64,000 nucleotides of DNA from HGM04593 sp045634305. GTDB lineage: Bacteria > Bacteroidota > Bacteroidia > Bacteroidales > Bacteroidaceae. The stretch's first letter is position 1, and every line of letters starts with the position of its first letter. Below are positions 16,917 to 26,047 of this stretch, piece by piece. Below the pieces are notes generated by a model. It had not been told where the DNA came from, did no database searches, and saw nothing but the letters and a program-made list of their open reading frames with translations. The stretch is from NCBI GenBank assembly GCA_045634305.1, contig JAZQZZ010000025.1, positions 18,220 through 82,219 on the forward strand, given 5' to 3'. The position numbers and the translations under genes are program-made.

Positions 16917-17756
16917 GTGCGCACGATACTGGATATTCTAATCAAGCACAATCACTGGTTCCTTTTCATTTTATTGGAAGGAATCAGTTTTGTGCTTATT
17001 GTCTGTTTCAACAACTACCAGAGCGCAACCATGTTCACATCGACGAACAAGATTGCCGGCAATGTATATTCAGCAATAACCGATGTGAGGGGGTACTTTG
17101 ACCTCAAGAACGAGAACAAGGAACTTGTAGAGCATAACACGGAATTACTGAATGAGATTGAAACACTGAAAAACAGACTCAGACTGCACGAGGACAGCAC
17201 TGCCATTGCAGGCATTATGCACAACACCAACATACACGATGGTTTCTACTACAACACAGCAAGAGTCGTCAACAGTTCAACAAACAAGGTGAATAATTAC
17301 ATCACCATTGACAAAGGCACACTGCAAGGTGTAAAAGACCAGATGGGCGTATTCAACAGCCATGGTGTCATTGGCATCACATACACATCGTCAAAAAACT
17401 TCACGGTGGTACTGCCACTGCTCAACAGCAAAAGCATAATCAGCTGCAAGGTAAAGGGCAACACACTATGTACACTCAAATGGGATGGCAACGACACACG
17501 CTATTCATACTTGATTGACTTGCCACGATACGAACTGTTTGCAAAGGGAGACACTGTTGTAACCAGCGGTTTCTCCTCAATCTTCCCGGCCGGAATTCCG
17601 CTTGGAAAGATTGACAGGCTCGAAGACTCCGCAGACGGCCAGTCCTACCGTGCCCGCGTGGAACTTTTTGTCGATTTTACAGCAATCGACAACGTTTTTG
17701 TCGTAGGCAACGACAATATGAAAGAACAGGAAAAACTTGAACACAGCATAAAATGA
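16917..17756 (+). CDS. mreC: Rod-shape determining protein MreC
   Basis: 279 residues from a GTG start 12 nt after mreB; no earlier or nearby ATG preserves the N-terminal membrane anchor. One membrane segment near residues 13-32 (WFLFILLEGISFVLIVCF), a coiled coil about 60-95, then the periplasmic two-barrel beta domain. In the elongasome MreC links MreB/MreD in the membrane to PBP2 in the periplasm. The stop overlaps the mreD start by 4 nt (ATGA). Confidence 0.94.
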   Translation: MRTILDILIKHNHWFLFILLEGISFVLIVCFNNYQSATMFTSTNKIAGNVYSAITDVRGYFDLKNENKELVEHNTELLNEIETLKNRLRLHEDSTAIAGIMHNTNIHDGFYYNTARVVNSSTNKVNNYITIDKGTLQGVKDQMGVFNSHGVIGITYTSSKNFTVVLPLLNSKSIISCKVKGNTLCTLKWDGNDTRYSYLIDLPRYELFAKGDTVVTSGFSSIFPAGIPLGKIDRLEDSADGQSYRARVELFVDFTAIDNVFVVGNDNMKEQEKLEHSIK

Positions 17757-18256
17757 CAAGCAAGACAATCACACGAATCAGAAACTTTGTGCTGTTTGCA
17801 TTGGCACAGGTCATTATATTCAGCCAGATACATCTGTTCGGATATGCCACAGCCTGTGTTTTCCTCATTTTTCTGTTGAAACTGCCACGCCATACCACAA
17901 AGAACGAGATGATTATATGGGGATTCCTGTTTGGCATCGTCACAGACATGTTCTGCAACACACCCGGCATACACGCTGCGGCAGCAACAGCAATGGCCTT
18001 TGCACGCAACTATATACTTTCCGCCTTTACTCACAAAGGAATCACAGACGACATTATCCCTGGCGTCAGGAGTCTTAAATGGGGAAGCTATATCATCTAC
18101 GCAGTTCTGTGCATTGCCGTGTTCTATGCAGTTTTGTTCCCGCTCGAGTTGTTTGCCGTAAGACACTTCACCACCCTGCTCATAAGCACAGTGAGCAGTA
18201 TGGCACTCACAATGCTGTTTGTCATAGTAGCCGAGTTCTTCTCACCAAACAAATGA
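17753..18256 (+). CDS. mreD: Rod-shape determining protein MreD
   Basis: 167 residues, five or six predicted membrane segments and almost no soluble part, as expected of MreD, the membrane partner of MreC. Sequence conservation is low in this family, so the call relies on length, hydrophobicity and its place between mreC and the PBP2 gene. Overlaps mreC by 4 nt; a 4-nt gap precedes mrdA. Confidence 0.9.
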   Translation: MTSKTITRIRNFVLFALAQVIIFSQIHLFGYATACVFLIFLLKLPRHTTKNEMIIWGFLFGIVTDMFCNTPGIHAAAATAMAFARNYILSAFTHKGITDDIIPGVRSLKWGSYIIYAVLCIAVFYAVLFPLELFAVRHFTTLLISTVSSMALTMLFVIVAEFFSPNK

Positions 18257-18260
18257 CAAA

Positions 18261-20105
18261 ATGAAAGACAACAGCTTTGAAAGCCGCAAATACATATTGT
18301 CGGGGTTTGTACTGCTCATTTTCATCACTTATCTGATACAATTGTTCTCCCTGCAGATAAACAATGAGGATTATAAAAACAAGGCCGACAGCAACGCGTT
18401 CTACAAAAAGACATTATATCCGTCGCGCGGACAGATGTATGACCGCAACGGCAAACTGTTGGTCTACAACAAACCGGCATACGACATCACTTTCGTTCCA
18501 CGAGAAATAAAGGAACTTGACACTCTTGAATTCTGCAAGACACTGAATATAACGCTTGAAGAGTTCACTACACGAATGGAACGTGTCAAGAACAAGAAAC
18601 ACAACCCCGGATACTCCAATTACACAGAACAGGTGTTCATGACACAGATTCCAATGGAAGACTTCGCAGTTTTTCAGGAGAAGAACTTCCTGTTCAAGGG
18701 TTTCTACATACGCAAAAGATACATAAGACAATATAATTATGGCGTTGCCGGTGTTCTGTTCGGCGACATCGGCGAGGTATCGCAAAGACATATAGACAAG
18801 GATTCATACTACCAGCGCGGTGACTACATCGGGACCCAAGGACTTGAAGCTTCGTACGAAAAACAGTTGCGAGGAGAGAAAGGAACCGAGATGCTGTTGC
18901 GCGACGCCTATGGACGAATACAAGGAAAATACAACGACGGTGCGCTTGACACCGCCGCCGTCCGTGGCAAGAACCTCACCTTGAGCCTCGACATAGAGCT
19001 GCAGATGCTCGGAGAGCGCCTGCTGAAGAACAAGATTGGCAGTATTGTTGCCATTGAGCCCGAAACCGGCGAAATTCTGTGCATGGTATCATCGCCATCG
19101 TACGACCCATCGCTGCTCACCGGTCGCGACCGTGGAAAGAACCACAAGATGCTTTCAAGCGACAAGAGCAAACCGCTGCTGAACCGTGCCATAATGGGAA
19201 CGTACCCCCCAGGATCGACATTCAAGACATCACAGGCCGCCATGTTCCTTGAAGAGGGTGTTGTAACTCCACAGACAGCATTCCCGTGCAGCATGGGCTT
19301 CGTTTTCAACAAATTCAGACTCGGATGCCACGCACACTCGTCACCCACAGCACTCAAAGAGGCCATTGCGACATCATGCAACGCCTATTTCTGTTGGGGC
19401 TTGCACAAGATGTTCGGTATGAGCAAATATGGCGGCACAAAAGCAGCCATGAACAGATGGCGCGACTATATGGTGTCCATGGGTTTTGGATATACACTCG
19501 GAGTGGACCTGCCTGGCGAAGTACGCGGCATGATACCCAATGCCGAATACTATACCCGACACTACGGAAACTACTGGCGTGCCGTAACCGTCATAAGCAT
19601 ATCAATTGGACAGGGTGAGGTAACGCTGACCCCACTGCAGATTGCAAATTTGGGTGCTACAATAGCAAACAGGGGCAAATACATCACACCTCACATGGTA
19701 AAAGAGGTTGAGAACGACACGATAGCAAGCAAATACCTTACTCCACAAAGCACAATGGTAAGCGCTGCATCATACGAGGAGGTCATCAAAGGTATGCGCC
19801 ATGCTGTAATTGATGGAACCTGCCGCGCTGCAAATATCCCGGGACTCGATGTATGTGGAAAGACCGGTACTGCCGAGAACAAAGGAAAAGACCATTCCGT
19901 ATTCCTTGGCTTTGCACCAATGAACGATCCAAGGATTGCCATTTCGGTTTATGTTGAAAACGGAGGTTTCGGTGCTGAATATGGTGTTCCCATTGGAGCA
20001 TTGATGATGGAGAAGTATTTGACAGGAAACCTCACCGAGGAGAGCGAAAAGAAAGCTGAGACCATCAGCAAGAAGAAGATTTATTATGGAACGGACGAAA
20101 GATAA
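18261..20105 (+). CDS. mrdA: Penicillin-binding protein 2 (elongasome transpeptidase)
   Basis: 614 residues. Class B PBP that cross-links peptidoglycan during elongation. N-terminal membrane anchor at about 12-30, pedestal domain with the RGQMYDRNGKLL motif near 55-66, then the transpeptidase domain with STFK (S319 nucleophile, K322), SCN near 372 and KTG at 534-536. All three active-site motifs are intact. Its 3' end overlaps rodA by 20 nt. Neighbouring RodA is its glycosyltransferase partner. Confidence 0.96.
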   Translation: MKDNSFESRKYILSGFVLLIFITYLIQLFSLQINNEDYKNKADSNAFYKKTLYPSRGQMYDRNGKLLVYNKPAYDITFVPREIKELDTLEFCKTLNITLEEFTTRMERVKNKKHNPGYSNYTEQVFMTQIPMEDFAVFQEKNFLFKGFYIRKRYIRQYNYGVAGVLFGDIGEVSQRHIDKDSYYQRGDYIGTQGLEASYEKQLRGEKGTEMLLRDAYGRIQGKYNDGALDTAAVRGKNLTLSLDIELQMLGERLLKNKIGSIVAIEPETGEILCMVSSPSYDPSLLTGRDRGKNHKMLSSDKSKPLLNRAIMGTYPPGSTFKTSQAAMFLEEGVVTPQTAFPCSMGFVFNKFRLGCHAHSSPTALKEAIATSCNAYFCWGLHKMFGMSKYGGTKAAMNRWRDYMVSMGFGYTLGVDLPGEVRGMIPNAEYYTRHYGNYWRAVTVISISIGQGEVTLTPLQIANLGATIANRGKYITPHMVKEVENDTIASKYLTPQSTMVSAASYEEVIKGMRHAVIDGTCRAANIPGLDVCGKTGTAENKGKDHSVFLGFAPMNDPRIAISVYVENGGFGAEYGVPIGALMMEKYLTGNLTEESEKKAETISKKKIYYGTDER

Positions 20106-21552
20106 TGTAATAAAACGTATCGACTGGTGGACAGTACTGTTGTTCGCGTTGCTTGCTACCATGGGATGGCTGGCAATATGCGGCTCTACGCACAGCTACA
20201 TAGACAATGGTTTTGCCGACTTCTTCAACCAGGGGGAACGTAGCGGCAAACAGGCCATGTGGATGGGAATATCGCTATTTGCCGGTGTCGTCATGTTATG
20301 TATACCCAAGTTGACATACCGCAATCTCTCCGTGATATTATATGCCGGCACCATGCTGCTTGGTATCATAACCATATTCATTGCAACAGACATCAAGGGC
20401 TCACGCTCATGGATTTCTGCAGGTCCACTAAGGATACAACCAGCGGAATTCATGAAATTTGCCACAGCACTGATGCTTGCGGCATTCATCGGGCGCAGGG
20501 ATTTCAAGATGAACAACAACAGTGATTTCCTGAAGTGTGTGGGCATTATCCTGTTACCGATGCTCATAATCATAGCCCAAAAAGAGACCGGCAGTGCATT
20601 GGTATATCTGGCTCTTTTCCTCGTACTCTACCGAGAAGGGATGACCGGAATTTTCCTGCTCACAGCTGTCAGCGCAATCATATACTTTGTTGTGGGTATA
20701 AAGTATGGAGGCGAAACGATGTCAAAACTACCGGTGAGCATAGGGCAATATGCAACAAGTGTCATCATACAGATAATATCCATCGCTACCGTAAAGTTAT
20801 GGTGCAAGAGCAGCAAAACGTTCCTGGTGCTATTTACTACAAACCTGACCGTGACATTATGCTCATACTGGGTTGCGGTATATCTTGTAGAATTCAACAT
20901 AATGATAACACAATATTTGCTTATGGCATTCAATATTGTGTATCTGCTCATTCAAATAAGACTGCGCAAGGAAAAAAAGAATCTGTGGGTAGCACTTTAC
21001 ATAATCGGCGCCATAGCCTTCAATTACTCCTGCAGCTATGTCATGCACAACGTGTTGAAACCGCATCAAAAAATCAGGATCGAAGTCCTGTTGGGACTGA
21101 AAGAAGACCTTAATGGTGCAGGCTACAACGTACACCAGTCAAAAATCGCTATCGGTTCCGGAGGCGCGTTCGGCAAAGGATTCCTAAACGGAACACAGAC
21201 AAAACTCAACTATGTCCCCGAGCAGGATACGGATTTTATATTCTGCACCATTGGTGAAGAGCAGGGCTTTTCTGGCTCAGTCTTTGTCCTGACAATTTTC
21301 GTAATATTCATTTTAAGAATCATGCACCTTGCCGAACGGCAGAACGACCGTTTTGGCAGGGCATATGGATATGCCATAGCATCAATCTTTTTCCTACACT
21401 TCACGATCAATATAGGTATGGTGCTCGGGCTTGTTCCTGTAATCGGCATCCCACTGCCGTTCTTCAGCTATGGCGGCTCTTCCTTTCTGGGATTCACAAT
21501 TCTGCTATCGATATTCCTGCGTATTGACGCAGACAGGGAAATGAAAATGTAA
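20086..21552 (+). CDS. rodA: Peptidoglycan glycosyltransferase RodA
   Basis: 488 residues, SEDS family polytopic membrane protein polymerising lipid II with PBP2. Recognisable SEDS features include GSRSWI...LRIQPAEFMK near 103-126, the long extracytoplasmic loop, and the C-terminal GIPLPFFSYGGSSF motif near 450-463. It is about 60-100 residues longer than E. coli RodA, the extra length lying in the middle (three additional hydrophobic stretches about 210-320), which is common in Bacteroidales. The ATG lies inside mrdA. It ends 9 nt from the convergent gldH gene, without a visible terminator. Confidence 0.94.
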   Translation: MERTKDNVIKRIDWWTVLLFALLATMGWLAICGSTHSYIDNGFADFFNQGERSGKQAMWMGISLFAGVVMLCIPKLTYRNLSVILYAGTMLLGIITIFIATDIKGSRSWISAGPLRIQPAEFMKFATALMLAAFIGRRDFKMNNNSDFLKCVGIILLPMLIIIAQKETGSALVYLALFLVLYREGMTGIFLLTAVSAIIYFVVGIKYGGETMSKLPVSIGQYATSVIIQIISIATVKLWCKSSKTFLVLFTTNLTVTLCSYWVAVYLVEFNIMITQYLLMAFNIVYLLIQIRLRKEKKNLWVALYIIGAIAFNYSCSYVMHNVLKPHQKIRIEVLLGLKEDLNGAGYNVHQSKIAIGSGGAFGKGFLNGTQTKLNYVPEQDTDFIFCTIGEEQGFSGSVFVLTIFVIFILRIMHLAERQNDRFGRAYGYAIASIFFLHFTINIGMVLGLVPVIGIPLPFFSYGGSSFLGFTILLSIFLRIDADREMKM

Positions 21553-21561
21553 AAAACATAA

Positions 21562-22071
21562 TCATTCGATTACAGTAAGCTTCACGCCAACATCAAAGAT
21601 ATTCTGCAAAGGGTCTTCATCCATCAAATGAGACACTTTAAGCACAAGCGTGTCGGCGCATGAGGCCGGCAATTGGATTGTCTGACTTTGATTCTGATAG
21701 ATAGAACCGGCCGTGCGGCCCTGACGGCGTCCACGATCATCATATACCGGGCAACAAAGCGTATCCGACGATAGCAAAAGAGTGTCGCTCCTGAACGATT
21801 GCACAAGCACAAACAAGTTCCTGTACCCATAACCGGCACCATAACGCACATTAAGCGTCATTGCAACAGGTTTCGAGCCTCTGGATGAAGACGACGCTGC
21901 ATTACCCTCATAGACAAAGGATAGAGTATCAGCAGAAGACCATCCTGCACCGTCTATCTGTTCAAAACGATGATAGACGGTACCATCACATGATACAAGC
22001 AGCAGAACTGCAAGCAACACCAGCTTAATCCTGGGAAGAACCACCCTTGTTCTTGTCGTCTCTCTTGCCAT
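21562..22071 (-). CDS. gldH: Gliding-motility-type lipoprotein GldH
   Basis: 169 residues from the ATG at 22071 (MARETT...), chosen because it gives a short n-region, hydrophobic core and lipobox LLLVSC with the lipidated cysteine near residue 28. The start lies 47 nt inside ricT. GldH is required for gliding and type IX secretion-linked motility in Flavobacterium, but the gene is retained in non-motile Bacteroidales, usually right after ricT, so a role in envelope biology is more likely here. No other gld genes are in the window. Confidence 0.85.
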   Translation of the reverse strand: MARETTRTRVVLPRIKLVLLAVLLLVSCDGTVYHRFEQIDGAGWSSADTLSFVYEGNAASSSSRGSKPVAMTLNVRYGAGYGYRNLFVLVQSFRSDTLLLSSDTLCCPVYDDRGRRQGRTAGSIYQNQSQTIQLPASCADTLVLKVSHLMDEDPLQNIFDVGVKLTVIE

Positions 22072-23191
22072 TTCCTCTCCTTGAATCGTGACGGTTGCCA
22101 CCACTCTTGCGGCGTTTCTTATTAGCACGCTGGACAGAGTCGAAGCGATTGATATTCTCCTGCTCCAACAAATCTATAGGACGCCTTGGTTCCTTTGACG
22201 AGTCATTGTCAAGACTCTCGGGTCGCTCGCCACGCTTGTTCATCTCAATCACGGCAAACGCCCTGCGACTGGTAATAGTGACAAGATTCGCAGGGATATG
22301 CTTGTCGGTAGAATATGTTATTTCGCCACGCAGGATATCGCATTTGAAGAAATAGTACGTTCCATCCTTAGTCTCAAGTTCGACATCGCGTTGCGGCAAT
22401 CTCTTGGATGCCTCGACATAGGCATCGACCTCGTAATTGAGACAGCATTTGAGCTTCGCACACTGTCCTGCAAGTTTCTGCGGATTGAGCGATACATCCT
22501 GGAAGCGGGCAGCCGAAGTAGAGACAGAAACAAAGTTTGTCGTAAAAGTTGCACAACACAACTCCCTTCCACAAGGCCCGATTCCACCAATGCGACCGGC
22601 CTCCTGACGGGCACCAATCTGTTTCATCTCAATCTTCACCTTGAAGACATCGGCAAGCACTTTGATGAGTTGACGGAAATCGACACGGTTATCGGCAATA
22701 TAATAGAATATCGCCTTCAGGCCATCGCCTTGATACTCCACGTCACCAATCTTCATATCAAGATTGAGATCTTTGGCAATCTGACGCGAGCGTATCATAG
22801 TATCGTGCTCACGAGCTTTAGCCTCTTCATACTTCTCCATATCCACAGGACGTACCTTGCGGTACACACGTTTGAACTCGCTATCGGGTGTAAGACGAGT
22901 CTTCTTCAACTGCAGCAACACCAGACGGCCGGTCATGGTAACCTTTCCGATGTCGTGTCCCGGACTGGCCTCAACAGCCACCACATCACCTTTCTGCAAA
23001 GGAATCTTATTGCTGTTTCTGTAATATCCCTTACGCGTATTCTTGAACTGCACCTCCACAATGTCGGTATACTCCTCGTTGCCCGGAACGGCAGCAAGCC
23101 AGTCGAAAGTGTTGAGTGGAGCATCCATCCTGCCACAGCCTTTGCAGCAGATACCGGCACAGCCATTATTCTCTTTATATCTTTTTTCCAT
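22025..23191 (-). CDS. ricT: RicT/YaaT (PSP1 domain) protein
   Basis: 388 residues. The PSP1 domain in the middle contains the cysteine-rich signature GPCGRELCCATF and CAKLKCCLNYE that binds iron-sulfur clusters in the B. subtilis Y-complex (RicA-RicF-RicT), which tunes RNase Y and phosphorelays. An N-terminal cysteine group (CAGICCKGC, residues 11-19) is an addition typical of Bacteroidota. The last 50 residues are a basic, disordered Arg/Lys/Gly-rich tail suited to RNA binding. It abuts holB exactly (stop and start adjacent) and overlaps gldH. Confidence 0.88.
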   Translation of the reverse strand: MEKRYKENNGCAGICCKGCGRMDAPLNTFDWLAAVPGNEEYTDIVEVQFKNTRKGYYRNSNKIPLQKGDVVAVEASPGHDIGKVTMTGRLVLLQLKKTRLTPDSEFKRVYRKVRPVDMEKYEEAKAREHDTMIRSRQIAKDLNLDMKIGDVEYQGDGLKAIFYYIADNRVDFRQLIKVLADVFKVKIEMKQIGARQEAGRIGGIGPCGRELCCATFTTNFVSVSTSAARFQDVSLNPQKLAGQCAKLKCCLNYEVDAYVEASKRLPQRDVELETKDGTYYFFKCDILRGEITYSTDKHIPANLVTITSRRAFAVIEMNKRGERPESLDNDSSKEPRRPIDLLEQENINRFDSVQRANKKRRKSGGNRHDSRRGNGKRDDKNKGGSSQD

Positions 23192-24331
23192 TTATCTGTT
23201 TTTTATCCAAACAATCATCCTCAACGACATATCGAAGAAGACCATTTTTGCATTAACATTCTGTTCTATGTGTCTTTGAGCCTCGGAAAGTTCATCCATT
23301 ATTCCAAAAATGTTGCGTTCGTTGACAAAGGGCGAGAACCTCACTGAGAAATTACGCTCTGCCCGCGACATATAAAGCATCTCATCTTCCCTGAAGTTCA
23401 TGATGAAATTCTCGCGTATCATGCGCTGGCAATAGTCGAGCAGACGTTTCTGCCTTTCGCGTCCCATTGCAGCCACCTGCTCGCTCCACGCTTTCATATC
23501 GCGTATATTGCGCGCATACGCGACACGCATGAGCTGCATGAAAAGGTCAAGATACAACGCTTTCTCCTCACTCACCGACAACTGCTCCTCGGCCTTTTCC
23601 CAGTTTCCGGCGCTCTGTTGCGCAACAGCCTTGGCATCATCAAACGCCAGGCCATAACGCGACATCAGTGCATTTTCAATATCAGCAAGTGCTATGCGAG
23701 GAACATCCACGCGCTGTGTGCGGCTCAAAATCGTCGAGATTATCTTGTCGGGTTCCTCCGACACAAGAAGAAACAATGTCTTGTGCGGTGGTTCCTCGAT
23801 AATCTTGAGCAATTTGTTCGAACCGGCCTCTTTCATTTTCTCGGGTAACCATATGATGACAACCTTCCAACCGCCTTCGCGTGACTGCATCGATAGCTTA
23901 TGCAGAATCTCACCACTCTCACGCTCATAAATCATAGGTTGTTGGTTCTCTACATCAAGTTTCGCCAACCAATCGTCATAACTGAAATATGGATTCTTCA
24001 GGAGCAATTCACGCCACTCGGCAATATAATCGTCACTAACCGGTGCACTGTCGCTTGAACTGTTCTTTTTCTTCTTTACAGGAAAAACAAAGTGTAGGTC
24101 GCTATGGATATATTTGCCCAGTTTTACACAAGCCGGGCAAGCGCCACAGGCATCACCATTACCGCTACCGCACAGAAGATAGTTTGCAAGCGCAATAGCA
24201 ATGGGTAACTTACCGTTGCCTTGCGGGCCACTGATGAGCAGTGCGTGCGCGAGTTTATTCTCGTCCACGCTACGACGCAATCTGTCAATGATTGCCCCCT
24301 GGCCTATTATATCTTTAAAGAAAACTCCCAT
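23192..24331 (-). CDS. holB: DNA polymerase III delta' subunit (clamp-loader AAA+ protein)
   Basis: 379 residues. AAA+ domain with a P-loop GPQGNGK (35-41) and a zinc module of cysteines 54, 62, 65 and 68 (CGACPAC), followed by the delta'-like sequence NKLLKIIEEPP and SRTQRV arginine-finger region. The residue after the P-loop lysine is Leu instead of Thr/Ser, which argues for a non-hydrolysing stator subunit, as delta' is. An insert rich in Lys and Ser (about 84-98) separates the zinc module from the rest. One nucleotide overlap with metF. Confidence 0.9.
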   Translation of the reverse strand: MGVFFKDIIGQGAIIDRLRRSVDENKLAHALLISGPQGNGKLPIAIALANYLLCGSGNGDACGACPACVKLGKYIHSDLHFVFPVKKKKNSSSDSAPVSDDYIAEWRELLLKNPYFSYDDWLAKLDVENQQPMIYERESGEILHKLSMQSREGGWKVVIIWLPEKMKEAGSNKLLKIIEEPPHKTLFLLVSEEPDKIISTILSRTQRVDVPRIALADIENALMSRYGLAFDDAKAVAQQSAGNWEKAEEQLSVSEEKALYLDLFMQLMRVAYARNIRDMKAWSEQVAAMGRERQKRLLDYCQRMIRENFIMNFREDEMLYMSRAERNFSVRFSPFVNERNIFGIMDELSEAQRHIEQNVNAKMVFFDMSLRMIVWIKNR

Positions 24332-25284
24332 CAGTATATCGCTTTAGCTATGTTATATACGCTATCAAATGCATTCAAGGTGTAGAAGTGCAGGCTTGGT
24401 ACACCATGCTCAACAAGTTCTTTACACTGTTGTATTCCCCATTCGCAACCAACCTGCGCCACAGCCGCATCGTCCTTGCACTTCTGCAGTTCGCCGACCA
24501 GTTCCGACGGTAAATCGACACGGAAAGTCTTTGGCAATACATTCATTTGCGAGAGGCGATGTATTGGCTTTATTCCGGGAATTATAGGTATATTTATACC
24601 CATACCCCTTGCCTTTTCAACAAAAGCAAAATATTTGCTGTTGTCAAAGAACATCTGTGTCACGGCATATGCAGCACCCTCGTCAGCCTTCCGCTTCAAC
24701 ACGGCAAGGTCACTATCCATATTCGGAGCCTCTTCATGTTTTTCGGGATAACATGCCACTCCATACGAGAATGGAGTACCCGGTTCTTTAATTGGCGTTC
24801 CATCGACAAAGAAACCTTCATTGAAACGGTTCACTTGATGTTGCAGGTCTATAGCATATCTGTTGCCACACTTTGCCGGAGCTGTATTTGCATCTCCTTT
24901 ACATTTGTCACCTTGCAGTACAAGAATATCTGTTATCCCCGAGAGCTGCAGGTCTATAAGAGCATATTCAGTATCCTCAAGTGTATATCCGTTGCACAGG
25001 ATATGTGGAACGACAGGAATGCCATAACGATGATGTATGGCAGTTGCAACAGCAACCGTTCCCGGGCGGCGACGTATTGAAGCAAGCCTGTAGGTGCCAT
25101 CGCCAAGGCTCCGGTAAACAGGTTCACTATGATGGGTGGTTATATTGATATAACCGGGGTTGAATTCCATCAGGCGGTCAATATTCCCAAAAAGTTTGCC
25201 GGTGCCCACACCTTTCAAAGGTGGCAGCACCTCGAACGAGAAAGCCGTTTCTGATGATGAATTTATATAATCGATTACTCGCAT
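24331..25284 (-). CDS. metF: Methylenetetrahydrofolate reductase
   Basis: 317 residues from the ATG at 25284 (MRVIDYINSSSETAFSFEVLPP); the frame extends further upstream but that part would cover the promoter. FAD-dependent TIM barrel reducing 5,10-methylene-THF to 5-methyl-THF for methionine synthesis. Early glutamate in FEVLPP, the NITTHH segment and LQGDKC resemble the family's active-site and FAD motifs. Has its own consensus promoter (25351-25381) although it lies within a run of minus-strand genes. Stop overlaps the holB start by 1 nt. Confidence 0.95.
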   Translation of the reverse strand: MRVIDYINSSSETAFSFEVLPPLKGVGTGKLFGNIDRLMEFNPGYINITTHHSEPVYRSLGDGTYRLASIRRRPGTVAVATAIHHRYGIPVVPHILCNGYTLEDTEYALIDLQLSGITDILVLQGDKCKGDANTAPAKCGNRYAIDLQHQVNRFNEGFFVDGTPIKEPGTPFSYGVACYPEKHEEAPNMDSDLAVLKRKADEGAAYAVTQMFFDNSKYFAFVEKARGMGINIPIIPGIKPIHRLSQMNVLPKTFRVDLPSELVGELQKCKDDAAVAQVGCEWGIQQCKELVEHGVPSLHFYTLNAFDSVYNIAKAIY

Positions 25285-25350
25285 GTCTATTTTACAATCA
25301 CAAGGATAAAATCCCTTAATATTGAACCGATGACCTCTTAAACACAATTA

Positions 25351-25394
25351 CAAAGATAATGTCTGGAGTCTGGAGTTCAAAATAAGTTGAACTC
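25351..25394 (-). promoter_or_regulatory. metF promoter overlapped by a palindrome
   Basis: On the minus strand TTTG (25381-25378), 19 nt, TATCTTTG (25358-25351): a full consensus Bacteroidota promoter, with a leader of about 60 nt to metF. A perfect 8-bp inverted repeat GAGTTCAA (25373-25380) / TTGAACTC (25387-25394) covers the -33 box, so it could be a repressor operator; the spacer also holds a tandem TCTGGAG. The hairpin could alternatively mark the end of the upstream gene's transcript. Confidence 0.65.
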
Positions 25395-25407
25395 TTTTTG
25401 GTTATTT

Positions 25408-26040
25408 TCACCGGGCACAAAACTCGTTACAAACACTATCACGCAACACCAAAAGCCCTTCGGGACCCATATTGAACAGCAAATCCACAATACTCAAAGC
25501 CGGCAAAAACCCGTTGCGACCGGCAAAAACCTGATAATAAGACTTCAGTGCAATGCAATCAACACTTCCCAAAGCTTTAGGCTCTGCAATGCGGCGCAAA
25601 TCAACATAATCACCTGCAACCTCATCCGAAAAGAGTTTCACCCTCCTTTCAAGCCCCAGTAACTCACAGACAACCGCATGCAGACGCAGATTGAAATCTA
25701 GCAGAAAACCGTCGCGTTCCTCGTAAAAATGCGCAAAGTCGTCGGCATAATAATCGAAAAAAGGACTCTTGCGATAGGCGCTCACCATGGCATTCCAATG
25801 CTGGTGACGCCAATTGCCGTGCTCACTTATACGCACATCGCGCATTGCCACCTTTGCGCCATCGTGCACAACAGGTATTGTCAACACCTGCGCGCCATTC
25901 TCCGTTGCTATCACTGCACGGTTGCGGTAAGTCTGCTTTACGAAAGGGGAAACATCGTCCACCACAAAAGTGTCTGCCGCGTATAACTGCGCATAAAGAG
26001 GCACAGGAGGCAAATATAGAGGATGGGTCAAAACTTTCAT
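25408..26040 (-). CDS. WbqC-like family protein
   Basis: 210 residues matching the WbqC-like family (PF08889) by its opening strand-turn HPLYLPPVPLYAQL, the NRAVI...LTIPV segment and the WRHQHWNAMVSAYRKSPFF core with the downstream FYEER helix. Members occur near polysaccharide biosynthesis genes and are thought to act in glycan or amide-sugar metabolism; the reaction is not established. In Bacteroidales the gene regularly follows lepB, as here, 7 nt apart. Confidence 0.8.
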   Translation of the reverse strand: MKVLTHPLYLPPVPLYAQLYAADTFVVDDVSPFVKQTYRNRAVIATENGAQVLTIPVVHDGAKVAMRDVRISEHGNWRHQHWNAMVSAYRKSPFFDYYADDFAHFYEERDGFLLDFNLRLHAVVCELLGLERRVKLFSDEVAGDYVDLRRIAEPKALGSVDCIALKSYYQVFAGRNGFLPALSIVDLLFNMGPEGLLVLRDSVCNEFCAR

Positions 26041-26047
26041 TGCCGAA

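Noticed and set aside
22298..23347. Plus-strand open frame of 349 codons
   Set aside because: It lies antisense to ricT and the end of holB, whose products have recognisable domains; its translation has no family features.
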